The notes under the pieces are model-generated. The model saw only the letters and a list, made by a program, of their open reading frames with translations. It was not told where the DNA came from and did no database searches. Positions 1 through 7,501 of a stretch of DNA of 17,312 bases are shown here, in pieces. A program made the translations under genes and the position numbers. This stretch comes from Victivallales bacterium (GTDB lineage Bacteria > Verrucomicrobiota > Lentisphaeria > Victivallales > JAADHT01), in NCBI GenBank assembly GCA_016930955.1, contig JAFGFR010000020.1, positions 1-17,312 of the forward strand. Reading direction: 5' to 3'. Position 1 is the stretch's first letter. Each line of letters begins with the position of its first letter.

Positions 1-1
1 C

Positions 2-1168
2 AACCCGGCCGCGCTGCCCTACAAGGGGATGTACCTCGACCGGGTGATGCTCAATGCCTACAAGGCGCTTGTCTATCTGGCCTTGGAGGATGCGGCGGCT
101 GCGAAGGTCGAGCTGCGCAGGATGCGTGATGAGCAGAAGCGTGTTGTGAAGCTGTTTGACGAGGAGCTCAGGCGGAGCGAGCGCGAGGTGGCGGAGCAGA
201 ACCGGCGCAACCGGGAAAGCGGCAAGAAGGTCGGCAACCAGAACACTGCAGTCTCGTTCGACTCGATAGTCCAGAATCCCGTGGTCAAGGATGCCTACGA
301 CAGCTCTGGGCAGGTCGCCGAGAAGCTGTACGGCAACCTTAGCAACCCTTTCGTGAGCTACTTCTCCGCTGTAGGCTACCTGATGGAGAATGATCTCCCG
401 GAGGCCAATGTTGACTTCCGCAACCTCCACAGGATGCTGCCGCAGAACAAGCTTGTGCGCAGGGATTTCGTCACCATATCCAAGAAACTGGGGACCGACT
501 TCCCATCGGAGCTTTCCGAAGTCAAGCCCCATTCCCACCCGATGGAGAGCAATGTGGTGTATGTGTTCTTCTTCAACGGCCGCGCGCCGGCGCTCAAGCA
601 GGAGAGGTTCCAGATCATACTCCCATACGTCGGCTACACAGGCGTCGCATTCCCACGCTACGAGTATTTCACCCCGACACTCGCAGGACTGAAAATAGAC
701 TACAAGAAAAACGACAAGACTGTATCGAGGAAAACCTGCACAGTGGCAAATTTCGATGCCATCATGTCCCAGGAATACCACAACAGGCTTCCCTCGATGA
801 TCACGCGGATAGTGATTTCCACGCTGACCAAGGAGATAGCGAGCTATGCGGCGGTGAGGGCGGCGAAGGAGGCGGGCACTGGCGCCGAGATCGGGGCATA
901 TGCCCTCACTGGGCTGTACAAGTATTTGTTCAACACGGCGGACACCCGATGCTGGGAGACCTTGCCGCGGGAGGTGCAGGTATCCCACTTCCCTATCCCG
1001 GAAGACCGTGTCTTCAGCGTCTCCACGCTCGGCTCAGGGGGCGGCGCAGGCGCGGATCAAGGGAAAATCGCGCAATTCGAGTTGAAAAAGAGTACAAAGT
1101 TTGCTATTGTCTTCGTCAGGGCGTTGTCGGGCGATCGACACACGGCCAAATTGTTCGAGATGGAGTGA
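2..1168 (+). CDS. COG3014-type uncharacterised protein, 5' partial
   Basis: The reading frame is open from base 2, so the gene starts outside the window; the ATG at 29 is internal, because NPAALPYKG is encoded just before it and matches the same domain. The first 60 residues are helical and repeat-like (MYLDRVMLNAYKALVYLAL, then AKVELRRM), as in the uncharacterised COG3014 family. A charged coiled-coil-like stretch (RRSEREVAEQNRRNRES) follows, then a mixed alpha/beta C-terminal half. The signal peptide, if any, is off the window. The next gene begins 21 bp downstream and encodes a YcfL-type lipoprotein, followed by an LpoB-like one, which suggests a shared envelope role and probably an operon. 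The family has no established biochemical function. The family call is from remembered sequence patterns; the exact role is unknown. Confidence 0.75.
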   Translation, partial: NPAALPYKGMYLDRVMLNAYKALVYLALEDAAAAKVELRRMRDEQKRVVKLFDEELRRSEREVAEQNRRNRESGKKVGNQNTAVSFDSIVQNPVVKDAYDSSGQVAEKLYGNLSNPFVSYFSAVGYLMENDLPEANVDFRNLHRMLPQNKLVRRDFVTISKKLGTDFPSELSEVKPHSHPMESNVVYVFFFNGRAPALKQERFQIILPYVGYTGVAFPRYEYFTPTLAGLKIDYKKNDKTVSRKTCTVANFDAIMSQEYHNRLPSMITRIVISTLTKEIASYAAVRAAKEAGTGAEIGAYALTGLYKYLFNTADTRCWETLPREVQVSHFPIPEDRVFSVSTLGSGGGAGADQGKIAQFELKKSTKFAIVFVRALSGDRHTAKLFEME

Positions 1169-1189
1169 TATAAACAACCGGAGTATGCC

Positions 1190-1660
1190 ATGAGAAGTAT
1201 GATGCTTGCATTTACGGCCTGCTGCCTGCTTCCGTTTCTGCCCGGATGCCAGTCAACAGTTGACACCGTGGAGAACAGGGAGAAGCAGATGACCCCGGAT
1301 CAAGTGGACACCTCGCGGGTGTCAACAGACGCTTTCCTGAAAGGGCGCCTGAAGATCGAGCGAGTTGACCGCTCCGAGCAGCCGGACGGCCTCCTGAGGG
1401 TCCAGGTCACCGCCAGGAACGTGCGCTCGGGATTCTGGTCACAGGTAGGCTCGTGGTTCATGGGCGACAACCCATACCAGATAGCCTATAGGTTCTCCTG
1501 GCTAGACAAGGACGGCATGGAGGTCAGGACGGCCACGCAGACTTGGATCCCGATGAGCGTGGACCCTGGCGACACCGTTAGGATAAGGGGCATTTCGCCG
1601 AATCCGAGGTGCAAGGATTTCGTCCTGAGCCTTAAGGAGAATCCGGTGGAGAGGAATTGA
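1190..1660 (+). CDS. ycfL: YcfL/DUF1425-family lipoprotein
   Basis: This encodes a 156-residue predicted lipoprotein. The N-terminus is a hydrophobic signal segment ending in the lipobox L17-P18-G19-C20, so the mature protein should be anchored to a membrane by a lipid on C20. The C-terminal half carries the pattern of the DUF1425/YcfL family: an aromatic-rich strand around NPYQIAYRFSWLDKDG, then a TWIPMSVDPGD turn and a final NPRCKDFVLSL strand, which suggests a small beta-sandwich. The ATG at 1190 is preceded by CGGAG (1179-1183) at a 6-nt spacing. In E. coli ycfL lies immediately before lpoB, and the same order holds here. The function of YcfL is not known; a link to the PBP1b activator is inferred from neighbourhood only. 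Confidence 0.82.
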   Translation: MRSMMLAFTACCLLPFLPGCQSTVDTVENREKQMTPDQVDTSRVSTDAFLKGRLKIERVDRSEQPDGLLRVQVTARNVRSGFWSQVGSWFMGDNPYQIAYRFSWLDKDGMEVRTATQTWIPMSVDPGDTVRIRGISPNPRCKDFVLSLKENPVERN

Positions 1661-1703
1661 GGGTTTGTTTTTCAACATTTGCTTTGCATAGGAGGCTTAA
1701 GTC

Positions 1704-2318
1704 ATGAAAGTTACGATTGCGAGTTGTGTGGCTTTGCTGTTTGGGATGGTGTTGTTTTGCGGCTGCGGCACGCCGGCCCGGAGGATAGATCCTACGGGGA
1801 CAGGCGGGCTGACGACTGTTGACGACATCAACTTCAAGGATTGGCAGATGGCGGCGGAGAAGGGGATAGTCTCACTGCTGGAGTCCGGGGTGCTCGAACG
1901 TCAGGACGGAAGAAAAATGGTGCTCATGATCAGCGATGTCGAGAACCGCACCACCCAGCACATAGACACCCGCATTCTTACGGACAAGATAAGGCAGGCT
2001 GTCCTGCGCTCGGGCAAGGCTGTCACGACCACGGCGGTCGGCGCGAGAGGCGCGGAGGACAAGGCCACCAGGCAGCTCAGGCAGCTCGAGGACGACGACA
2101 TGTTCGACCAGTCAACCGTCCAGAAGGCGGGCACGGCGATATCACCCGACATGAGCCTCGCGGGCAGGATAATCCAGCAGCGCACAACCTCGGGAAGGAC
2201 GAGCGAGTCGTACTTCTTCATACACATGACTCTGACCGACTCGAAGACCGGGCTGGGGCTTTGGGGGGATAGCGTGGAGATCGTCAAGCAGGGACAGCGC
2301 CCGCTGATGGGGTTCTGA
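1704..2318 (+). CDS. lpoB: LpoB-like penicillin-binding protein activator (lipoprotein)
   Basis: This 204-residue protein is close in length to E. coli LpoB (about 213). LpoB is an outer-membrane lipoprotein that reaches through the periplasm to stimulate the bifunctional peptidoglycan synthase PBP1b. Residues 1-21 form a signal peptide; C21 after G20 is the likely lipidated cysteine, although F18-C19-G20-C21 is an atypical lipobox. A short linker rich in Gly, Thr and Pro follows. The family core is visible as the strand MVLMISDVENRTTQHIDT, an ILTDKIRQAVLRSG helix and the conserved end SYFFIHMTLTDSKTGLGLWG. A strong AGGAGG at 1690-1695 lies 8 nt before the ATG. It probably shares a transcript with the two upstream envelope genes. 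No PBP gene is in the window, so the partner is inferred. Confidence 0.83.
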   Translation: MKVTIASCVALLFGMVLFCGCGTPARRIDPTGTGGLTTVDDINFKDWQMAAEKGIVSLLESGVLERQDGRKMVLMISDVENRTTQHIDTRILTDKIRQAVLRSGKAVTTTAVGARGAEDKATRQLRQLEDDDMFDQSTVQKAGTAISPDMSLAGRIIQQRTTSGRTSESYFFIHMTLTDSKTGLGLWGDSVEIVKQGQRPLMGF

Positions 2319-2402
2319 CGGATCTTTGTTTCACAGCGATCCCACAGGATATTGGGATGATGGGACTGCAGTTGCTTTGTAATTTTCCCTTTAGGGGTGT
2401 TT

Positions 2403-2750
2403 ATGGATGCCAAGGATTCTGATTCGCTGAAGAAGCTTCCCTTCGAGAAGGCTCTCGAGAGGCTCGAGGAGATCGTCGCCCAGATGGAGGACGGCAAACT
2501 CTCACTCGATCAGATGATGAAATTCTACGAGGAAGGCCAGGCTCTGTCAGGCATTTGCTCCGCGAGGCTGAAGTCGATCGAGAAGAAGATAGAGATATTG
2601 CGCGACAAGGGCGGCGGGGAGAAGGCATGGGAGAATTTCGATGTTTCAGACTCCGCCGAGCCGGCGGCTGAACCGAGACCGAGAAAATCCGCGAAACCCA
2701 TACGCCACACAGAATCCACAGATGCCCCTGTGGCCGAGGAGCTTTTTTAG
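2403..2750 (+). CDS. xseB: Exodeoxyribonuclease VII small subunit
   Basis: XseB is the small subunit of exonuclease VII, which degrades single-stranded DNA together with the catalytic XseA. The family signature is clear near the N-terminus: LPFEKALERLEEIVAQMEDG, then KLSLDQMMKFYEEGQAL and a second helix through SARLKSIEKKIEILRD, giving the usual helical hairpin. At about 116 residues it is longer than the usual 70-80 because of a low-complexity acidic/proline tail after residue 75 (AEPAAEPRPRKSAKP). I chose the ATG at 2403 because AGGGG (2393-2397) lies 5 nt before it; a GTG at 2397 in the same frame overlaps that site. xseA is not in the window. The gene lies 84 bp after lpoB on the same strand and converges on the glycosidase gene, with only 13 bp between the two ends. 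Confidence 0.92.
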   Translation: MDAKDSDSLKKLPFEKALERLEEIVAQMEDGKLSLDQMMKFYEEGQALSGICSARLKSIEKKIEILRDKGGGEKAWENFDVSDSAEPAAEPRPRKSAKPIRHTESTDAPVAEELF

Positions 2751-2763
2751 TTGAGGAGCCAGG

Positions 2764-5406
2764 TCACAGGCGCCGCAAAAAGTCCGGCACTGAGTCCTTG
2801 TCCATTATGCAAATTGCCGGTCGGGAATCAATTGTCGTTTTCCCCGAAGAAAGGTCAATTCCATTCCCGAATGCGTCGTGGATATTCAAAGATTTCAAAC
2901 CCGACAGGTCAACTGACTTATTGTAGTTTTCCTCTCTTGACCAAATGAACACGATGCCGGTATCCTCGTCTTTCTGGAATTGATAGCCTTGCAGGTGGGG
3001 GTCATTGACTTGGATTTTTCCCAGCGGCTTGGCTGATTCAAGGAATCGTGTAATAGTGGAGATGGCTGTGATTACGGGCCGCGGGCCGCGGTCTGGATCC
3101 AACAGCGCGTATTCAAAGGCTCGCTCTGGTCCACATGAACTTGACAAGACATAGGTGTAGATACGCCTCACCCCCATTCCGAGAGTTGCCGCAGTCATCT
3201 TGATATAATCACCTGCGGCATCAAGGCCGCGCATCTCCTCAGTGTTTTCCGTGGATTTCGTCGGACTGCCGAATGAGAGGGCGTCTTGGCCCCAGCTCCA
3301 TGCACGCCGGAATGTCTCGGGGCCACGTCCTGATCCGCCAGATTCCGTATCCCATATCTCAATTTCCGGATAACCCGCGTCATCCAGGAAAGCCCGGATT
3401 TCCCCAGCGCTCCCAACCTGTTCCTCGAGACGATCAATGGCCAGCGGACTATGGTACAGATGCACCGAGACTGCAGAAAGGTGTTTCAGGGCATCATGCT
3501 TCTTGAGCAGCGGAAGATGTGTGGAAATAAACGTCTTGACAAGGGCATTGCCAAAGGCGATGACCTTCAGAGTCGGGTCGATCTTTTTGATTTCCTCGGC
3601 TGCCGCTATGAGCAGTTCCATCAGATGTTCGTCTGTTCCCTTATAGAATACATCCAGATCCGGTTCATTGGTCACTTCCCATTCCCGGATGTCAGGACAG
3701 TTCTTCACAATCCATCTGACGTAATTGCGCCAGTCTTCCAAGTCGGTGGGATATTCGGTGGTGTACAACCTGTATTTCTTGTCTGCCTTTGCCCATGCAG
3801 GTGTCCAGGCCAGGCTTCCCAGAAGTGATATGCCGTTCTTCGCGGCCAGGTCGGTGTACCATTGCGGGGATACGAATTTCCCCTTTTCCGGCTCGCAAAC
3901 ATGCCACTGGGTCGCCACTGGCGGCCAGTGGCAGCGTTGTCTCCCGATACCGATTTTCTTGACCATATCGAGCATGACCGGTTGGAGCATGAAATGCGCG
4001 CCCATGGGTGAGTCGGGGTCTGGTTCGGCGACGCGGGGGTGGACAACGGCGAAAACATCCTCGTGGCCCTTTCCGCCTTCCGGTCTGACCACGAGACGGT
4101 ACATACCCAGACGTTCGGGCGTGACGGTGATCATTGTTTCCGGATTGTCGGCTGTAGCCTGTCCGCTGCCTTCCTGCTCCGTGTCACCATAGGAATCCAT
4201 CAAACGCCAGGTAAAGGGCAGGGGGAATGTCTGCCTCCCGCTGTCGTCGGACAGCCAGCTGTAATCCACGAGGCGCAACCTTACCTGGACAGACTGGCCG
4301 GCATAAAAAACCCTGGATTTGTCTTCATCAACAGCCACTATGGCCGAGGCTTCCACTGTCGCTTCCCTGGCCGGCTGATAGGCTCCGGCATGGCTCCCTT
4401 CCTCCAGTTGCACGCCGTCAACCCATACCATCTCGGGCGCATCTATCTTGACAAAATAATTGTTCCCTATGACAATTTTACTATTGCCCGATAATGTGTA
4501 GCGGCGCCACTCCGGGGTGACATCCACTTTCCTCTCGAAGATTGGAATGGCTTTTCTGCCCCACAGGCCTACGGTGACCTGTGAGGGCTTGTCGCCGCGC
4601 AGGTAGAGTGAAAGAGTATGCGGCGTGTTGGGGCGGAGTTTATAGTAATTGCTGAACAGAGGTCCTCGTCCGCGCAGGCTGCGGTTGCCATGCGCTGCCT
4701 GCTCAGTGTCAATATGCCAGATCAGATCGGGTCTTCTTACACAGGAAACCCATTCGTCAATGCTCGCGTCCACCTCGAAGCTGCTGTTGCGCAGCAGATT
4801 ACCCGTGTCGCGGGGCTCGACGGCAGGCAAGTCTATCTGCTCCATTGTAACATCGTCAATCCAAACCGTGCCTATCCCGTTGAAGGAAAAGAAAATCGCG
4901 GTCTTGTCCATGTGTTCCGTCTTTATTCCCAAGCCGATCATGTCGAAGCGCTGCCATTGCGGCAGGAGGCTAAACTCCTCGCCAAAATGGGATGTCCATG
5001 GCCCAGGGATCATCCGCAGATGCACGGAGAGTCTGCTGGCATCGCCTACTGCCCGGGCATAAAAGGAGATTTTATATGCCTTGCCCTCCTCCACCGTGAA
5101 ATCATTGCTGTACCATTGCGTACGCCCCCTGGCGTAACGGGTGCAGGTCACAGCCAGAGACCCATCTCCAGCGTGAGCGTCATCCCTGCCGACATACCGC
5201 ATTGCGGCATCCACATCGGCCCAGCCCCAATTCACATGCCAACCTGATTCACCTTGCTCAAAATCTCCATTCACTAGAAAATTCCCGCCCGATATTTCTG
5301 CCACGACAGCAGAATTCTCTCCTCTGCAGGCCAAAAATACGGTTGGTAAAAATGCCGCAACTACAGCCAGAGCGACAGTGTTGCGATTTCGCCAAATCAT
5401 TTTCAT
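2764..5406 (-). CDS. Secreted clan GH-A glycoside hydrolase with two N-terminal carbohydrate-binding-like modules
   Basis: This is an 880-residue exported glycosidase. Residues 1-27 are a signal peptide ending FLAC, so it may be a lipoprotein, though the lipobox is imperfect. Two jelly-roll modules of the CBM4/9 type follow at about 40-195 (FLVNGDFEQGESGW ... WIDDVTMEQ) and 203-340 (LLRNSSFEVD ... VWVDGVQLEEG). A beta-sandwich spans about 355-460, then a TIM barrel from about 465 to 800. In the barrel, WEVTNEPD carries the likely acid/base Glu (about E581) and EIWDTESG the likely nucleophile (about E688), the arrangement seen in clan GH-A families such as GH39. The substrate cannot be told from sequence. 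The start at 5406 is favoured over the ATG at 5418 because GGAG lies 6 nt before it; that GGAG overlaps the upstream ATG. The gene follows the CBM9-like gene by 69 bp and is probably cotranscribed with it. Confidence 0.85.
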   Translation of the reverse strand: MKMIWRNRNTVALAVVAAFLPTVFLACRGENSAVVAEISGGNFLVNGDFEQGESGWHVNWGWADVDAAMRYVGRDDAHAGDGSLAVTCTRYARGRTQWYSNDFTVEEGKAYKISFYARAVGDASRLSVHLRMIPGPWTSHFGEEFSLLPQWQRFDMIGLGIKTEHMDKTAIFFSFNGIGTVWIDDVTMEQIDLPAVEPRDTGNLLRNSSFEVDASIDEWVSCVRRPDLIWHIDTEQAAHGNRSLRGRGPLFSNYYKLRPNTPHTLSLYLRGDKPSQVTVGLWGRKAIPIFERKVDVTPEWRRYTLSGNSKIVIGNNYFVKIDAPEMVWVDGVQLEEGSHAGAYQPAREATVEASAIVAVDEDKSRVFYAGQSVQVRLRLVDYSWLSDDSGRQTFPLPFTWRLMDSYGDTEQEGSGQATADNPETMITVTPERLGMYRLVVRPEGGKGHEDVFAVVHPRVAEPDPDSPMGAHFMLQPVMLDMVKKIGIGRQRCHWPPVATQWHVCEPEKGKFVSPQWYTDLAAKNGISLLGSLAWTPAWAKADKKYRLYTTEYPTDLEDWRNYVRWIVKNCPDIREWEVTNEPDLDVFYKGTDEHLMELLIAAAEEIKKIDPTLKVIAFGNALVKTFISTHLPLLKKHDALKHLSAVSVHLYHSPLAIDRLEEQVGSAGEIRAFLDDAGYPEIEIWDTESGGSGRGPETFRRAWSWGQDALSFGSPTKSTENTEEMRGLDAAGDYIKMTAATLGMGVRRIYTYVLSSSCGPERAFEYALLDPDRGPRPVITAISTITRFLESAKPLGKIQVNDPHLQGYQFQKDEDTGIVFIWSREENYNKSVDLSGLKSLNIHDAFGNGIDLSSGKTTIDSRPAICIMDKDSVPDFLRRL

Positions 5407-5475
5407 CCTTTGCTCCATTGATCGCGTTAAATATATCCATCATCAATGGCAAGTTATTATATTAACGCTCATATT

Positions 5476-6216
5476 TCAAGTTCTGGAATGAAGATTTTTC
5501 GATTTTTTTTTGAGATTGTCCTCAAAGGCAATAGTCCCGAAAGATTCTGGGGCGTGGAATCTTTTTTTCTCCAGGGGTGCCCATGACAGCCAATGGGGGT
5601 GAGAAGTATCATCGGCGCACTTGTAGGCGTTGGCCTTCCATTTTTTGTTTTCGACGGGTGTGAAATTCCCGGCATATTTGCGTACGACATCGAAGGGGAA
5701 CTCGAAACCCAGGTACCACATTACGTGGTCTGTGATCTCCGGCTCGACGATCTCGGGCATCGAGTGGTGGATGTTTATCCTGGCGATGTCTTCTTCGGAG
5801 AGTGGTGTGCAGTCCTTGAATCCTCTTGGGGGGTTTTGCGCAGGGGCATCCGGGGGGGGAGGAGAGTTGTCGCGGATATAGTAGCAAAGAACCGTCCCGC
5901 CGCAGTTGCACTCGAGATTGAAGTATCCTCCGTCAGTGAGCGGGCTGAAGAAGAACTCGACGCAACTGTCTTTGCAAACACTTTTTTGATAGCCTTTTCT
6001 GACGGATCTGACGTACCTGTCCTCAACTTTGAAGAGGCCGTAGATAGAGTTGCTGTCATAAAGCAGTTTAAGCTTTACGCATGGATGGTGTGACGAACTT
6101 TCTGGTCTGACGACCGAGATGTCCATGATCTCTGCGGCTTCCCAGTCCCCACTGTCCCATCCGGCATCCAGACGCGGTGCGGATGGAGCTCTTCCGACGT
6201 TGTAGACCAAACTCAT
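5476..6216 (-). CDS. Carbohydrate-binding family 9-like (CBM9/DOMON-type) protein
   Basis: This 246-residue protein has the layout of stand-alone CBM9-like proteins: DAGWDSGDWEAAEIMDI near the N-terminus, a strand VKLKLLYDSNSIYGLFKVED, the conserved KDSCVEFFFSP segment at about residue 85-95, and a late WKANAYKCAD ... HWLSWAP motif. Aromatic residues in these strands usually form the sugar-binding face. No signal peptide or membrane segment is visible, so it is predicted to be cytoplasmic, unlike the secreted glycosidase that follows it on the same strand. GAGGAG lies 6 nt before the ATG. Codons near the stop are A-rich (DNLKKKSKNLHSRT). The promoter region upstream contains the heptamer array at 6276-6352. 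Whether it binds sugar, or has a different role in the operon, is not known. Confidence 0.8.
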   Translation of the reverse strand: MSLVYNVGRAPSAPRLDAGWDSGDWEAAEIMDISVVRPESSSHHPCVKLKLLYDSNSIYGLFKVEDRYVRSVRKGYQKSVCKDSCVEFFFSPLTDGGYFNLECNCGGTVLCYYIRDNSPPPPDAPAQNPPRGFKDCTPLSEEDIARINIHHSMPEIVEPEITDHVMWYLGFEFPFDVVRKYAGNFTPVENKKWKANAYKCADDTSHPHWLSWAPLEKKRFHAPESFGTIAFEDNLKKKSKNLHSRT

Positions 6217-6275
6217 GACAACTCCTCACTTTTGTTGTTGATTGCTTAACTAAGGTTTCCCACCTGAAAACTGAA

Positions 6276-6352
6276 CACGGTTCACGGTTCACGGTTCACG
6301 GTTCACGGTTCACAGTTCACGGTTCACAGTTCACGGTTCACGGTTCACGGTT
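6276..6352. repeat. Heptanucleotide tandem array, 11 units of CACGGTT
   Basis: Eleven consecutive 7-bp units fill exactly 77 bp. Units 1-5, 7 and 9-11 are CACGGTT; units 6 and 8 are CACAGTT. The array lies between the stop of the GT9 gene and the start of the CBM9-like gene, both read on the minus strand, so it sits about 60 bp upstream of the CBM9-like start. There are no spacers, so it is not a CRISPR array. The near-identity of the units suggests recent slippage or expansion. Because 7 is not a multiple of 3, unit changes could not keep a reading frame, consistent with its non-coding position. Confidence 0.97.
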
Positions 6353-6361
6353 GCTGGTTTT

Positions 6362-6419
6362 CCTGAAACCTGCTTGCCACGGCATAGCCCGCAGGGCGAC
6401 GCCGGGAAACCTGAAACCT
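6362..6419. repeat. Short palindromic repeat bounded by 10-bp direct repeats
   Basis: CCTGAAACCT occurs at 6362-6371 and again at 6410-6419, bracketing 38 bp. The middle holds a nested inverted repeat: CGGC pairs with GCCG, and inside these GCCC pairs with GGGC around a GCA loop. The right copy overlaps the stop codon of the GT9 gene (6418-6420). The form is like the dispersed REP-type palindromes found at gene ends in many genomes, and the hairpin could stabilise the 3' end of the GT9 transcript. There is no T-run after the stem on the minus strand, so it is not a standard terminator. No second copy was found in this window. Confidence 0.6.
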
Positions 6420-7479
6420 ACTCCTCCCCTCTCCCTGATTCTTTTTCTTTAGTTATGCATGTGGCCAAGGCCTCGGCGACCTCTTTGGCATTGATTGACT
6501 TGTGGCATCTGTATGATTTGTCCGGGCATTCCCTTTGCAGGCACTCCGAGCATTCGCCGTCTTGGAAGACGCGGTTGATTTTGCCGTAGGGTCCGGTTTT
6601 CGACGGTGAGGTAGGGCCGAACAGGGCGAACACCGGGACTTTGGCCGCCCATGCGACATGCACGGGGCCGCTGTCGTTGGAAAGCAGGCAGGAGAAAAGC
6701 TTCACCATCTCCACCAGCTCAGGGATCACTGTTTCCCCGGCCATGGAGACGACATGGCAGGTATTGACTGCCGAGACGATTTTTTCAGCGGCCTCGCTGT
6801 CGGCTTCCGAGCCGATGACCACGAATCTGACATCCGTGATCTTCCGATGGACTTCGCTGACTACATCGGCGAAGAATTCCGGGGGCCATGTCTTGGACTT
6901 CCACCGTGCCACCGGGGCGATGCCCACAATTGTATCATTCTTCGCGATCCCCTCTTTCGCGAGTTTCTCAACGACGGTGTCGTGGGCCTTCTGCAAAGTT
7001 TTCAGCCCGGGCTCGCGTCCGACAAAGCCGATATCGAGCAAAGAGCAAACCAGATGCAAGTTGCGCTCGACCGCATGCACGGCATCGGTGGGAATGTCGA
7101 TTCTTCTGTTGTAGAGTCCGGCGGATATCCTTTCACGTGGCTTTGCAAAGCCGACTACATTCGACGATTTCGCGAGTTTCGCAAATACGGCGCTGCGCAT
7201 CAGCCCCTGGAAGTCCACGATGAGGTCATATTTTTTTTCGCGCAGCCTGTGCACGAGCGACATGAAGGTCTTCGGGAACTTGATGGGGCTGCCCAGCTCC
7301 TCGCGGGGGAAGATTATCGCCTCGCTGACTGCGGGATGGAACTCGATAAGGGGCGCGAGCTGCCGGTTGACCAGCCAATCTATGTTTGCCCCGGGGTAGT
7401 GCTCGGCAAGAAGCGAGACAGCCGGGAACGCATGCAGGATGTCCCCCAGACTGCTGGGCTTGACAATAAGAATGTTCAT
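6418..7479 (-). CDS. Glycosyltransferase family 9 (ADP-heptose:LPS heptosyltransferase type)
   Basis: GT9 enzymes such as WaaC and WaaF transfer heptose from ADP-heptose to the inner core of lipopolysaccharide on the cytoplasmic side of the inner membrane. The 353 residues fit the family length. The N-terminal motif MNILIVKPSSLGDILHAFPA is the family's first Rossmann strand and acceptor-binding loop. The donor-binding domain contains VVIGSEAD (about 220-227) and SNDSGPVHVAWA with LFGPTSPSKTGPYG (about 267-299). A late cysteine cluster (C310, C313, C318, C325) matches the CxxC...CP...C pattern common in this family. GGGAG lies about 10 nt before the ATG. It starts 22 bp after the polyprenyl synthase stop, so the two are probably cotranscribed. 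Which heptosyltransferase activity it has cannot be decided from sequence alone. Confidence 0.87.
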   Translation of the reverse strand: MNILIVKPSSLGDILHAFPAVSLLAEHYPGANIDWLVNRQLAPLIEFHPAVSEAIIFPREELGSPIKFPKTFMSLVHRLREKKYDLIVDFQGLMRSAVFAKLAKSSNVVGFAKPRERISAGLYNRRIDIPTDAVHAVERNLHLVCSLLDIGFVGREPGLKTLQKAHDTVVEKLAKEGIAKNDTIVGIAPVARWKSKTWPPEFFADVVSEVHRKITDVRFVVIGSEADSEAAEKIVSAVNTCHVVSMAGETVIPELVEMVKLFSCLLSNDSGPVHVAWAAKVPVFALFGPTSPSKTGPYGKINRVFQDGECSECLQRECPDKSYRCHKSINAKEVAEALATCITKEKESGRGEE

Positions 7480-7501
7480 AAAAAATCAGACTCCCGGGGG
7501 C

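Noticed and set aside
2339..2358. Hairpin ATCCCA/TGGGAT between lpoB and xseB as a terminator.
   Set aside because: The stem is only 6 bp with a loop of 8 and no T-run follows directly, so termination is not supported.
6276..6352. Possible CRISPR-like array.
   Set aside because: The units are 7 bp, contiguous and without spacers, and no cas gene is present.
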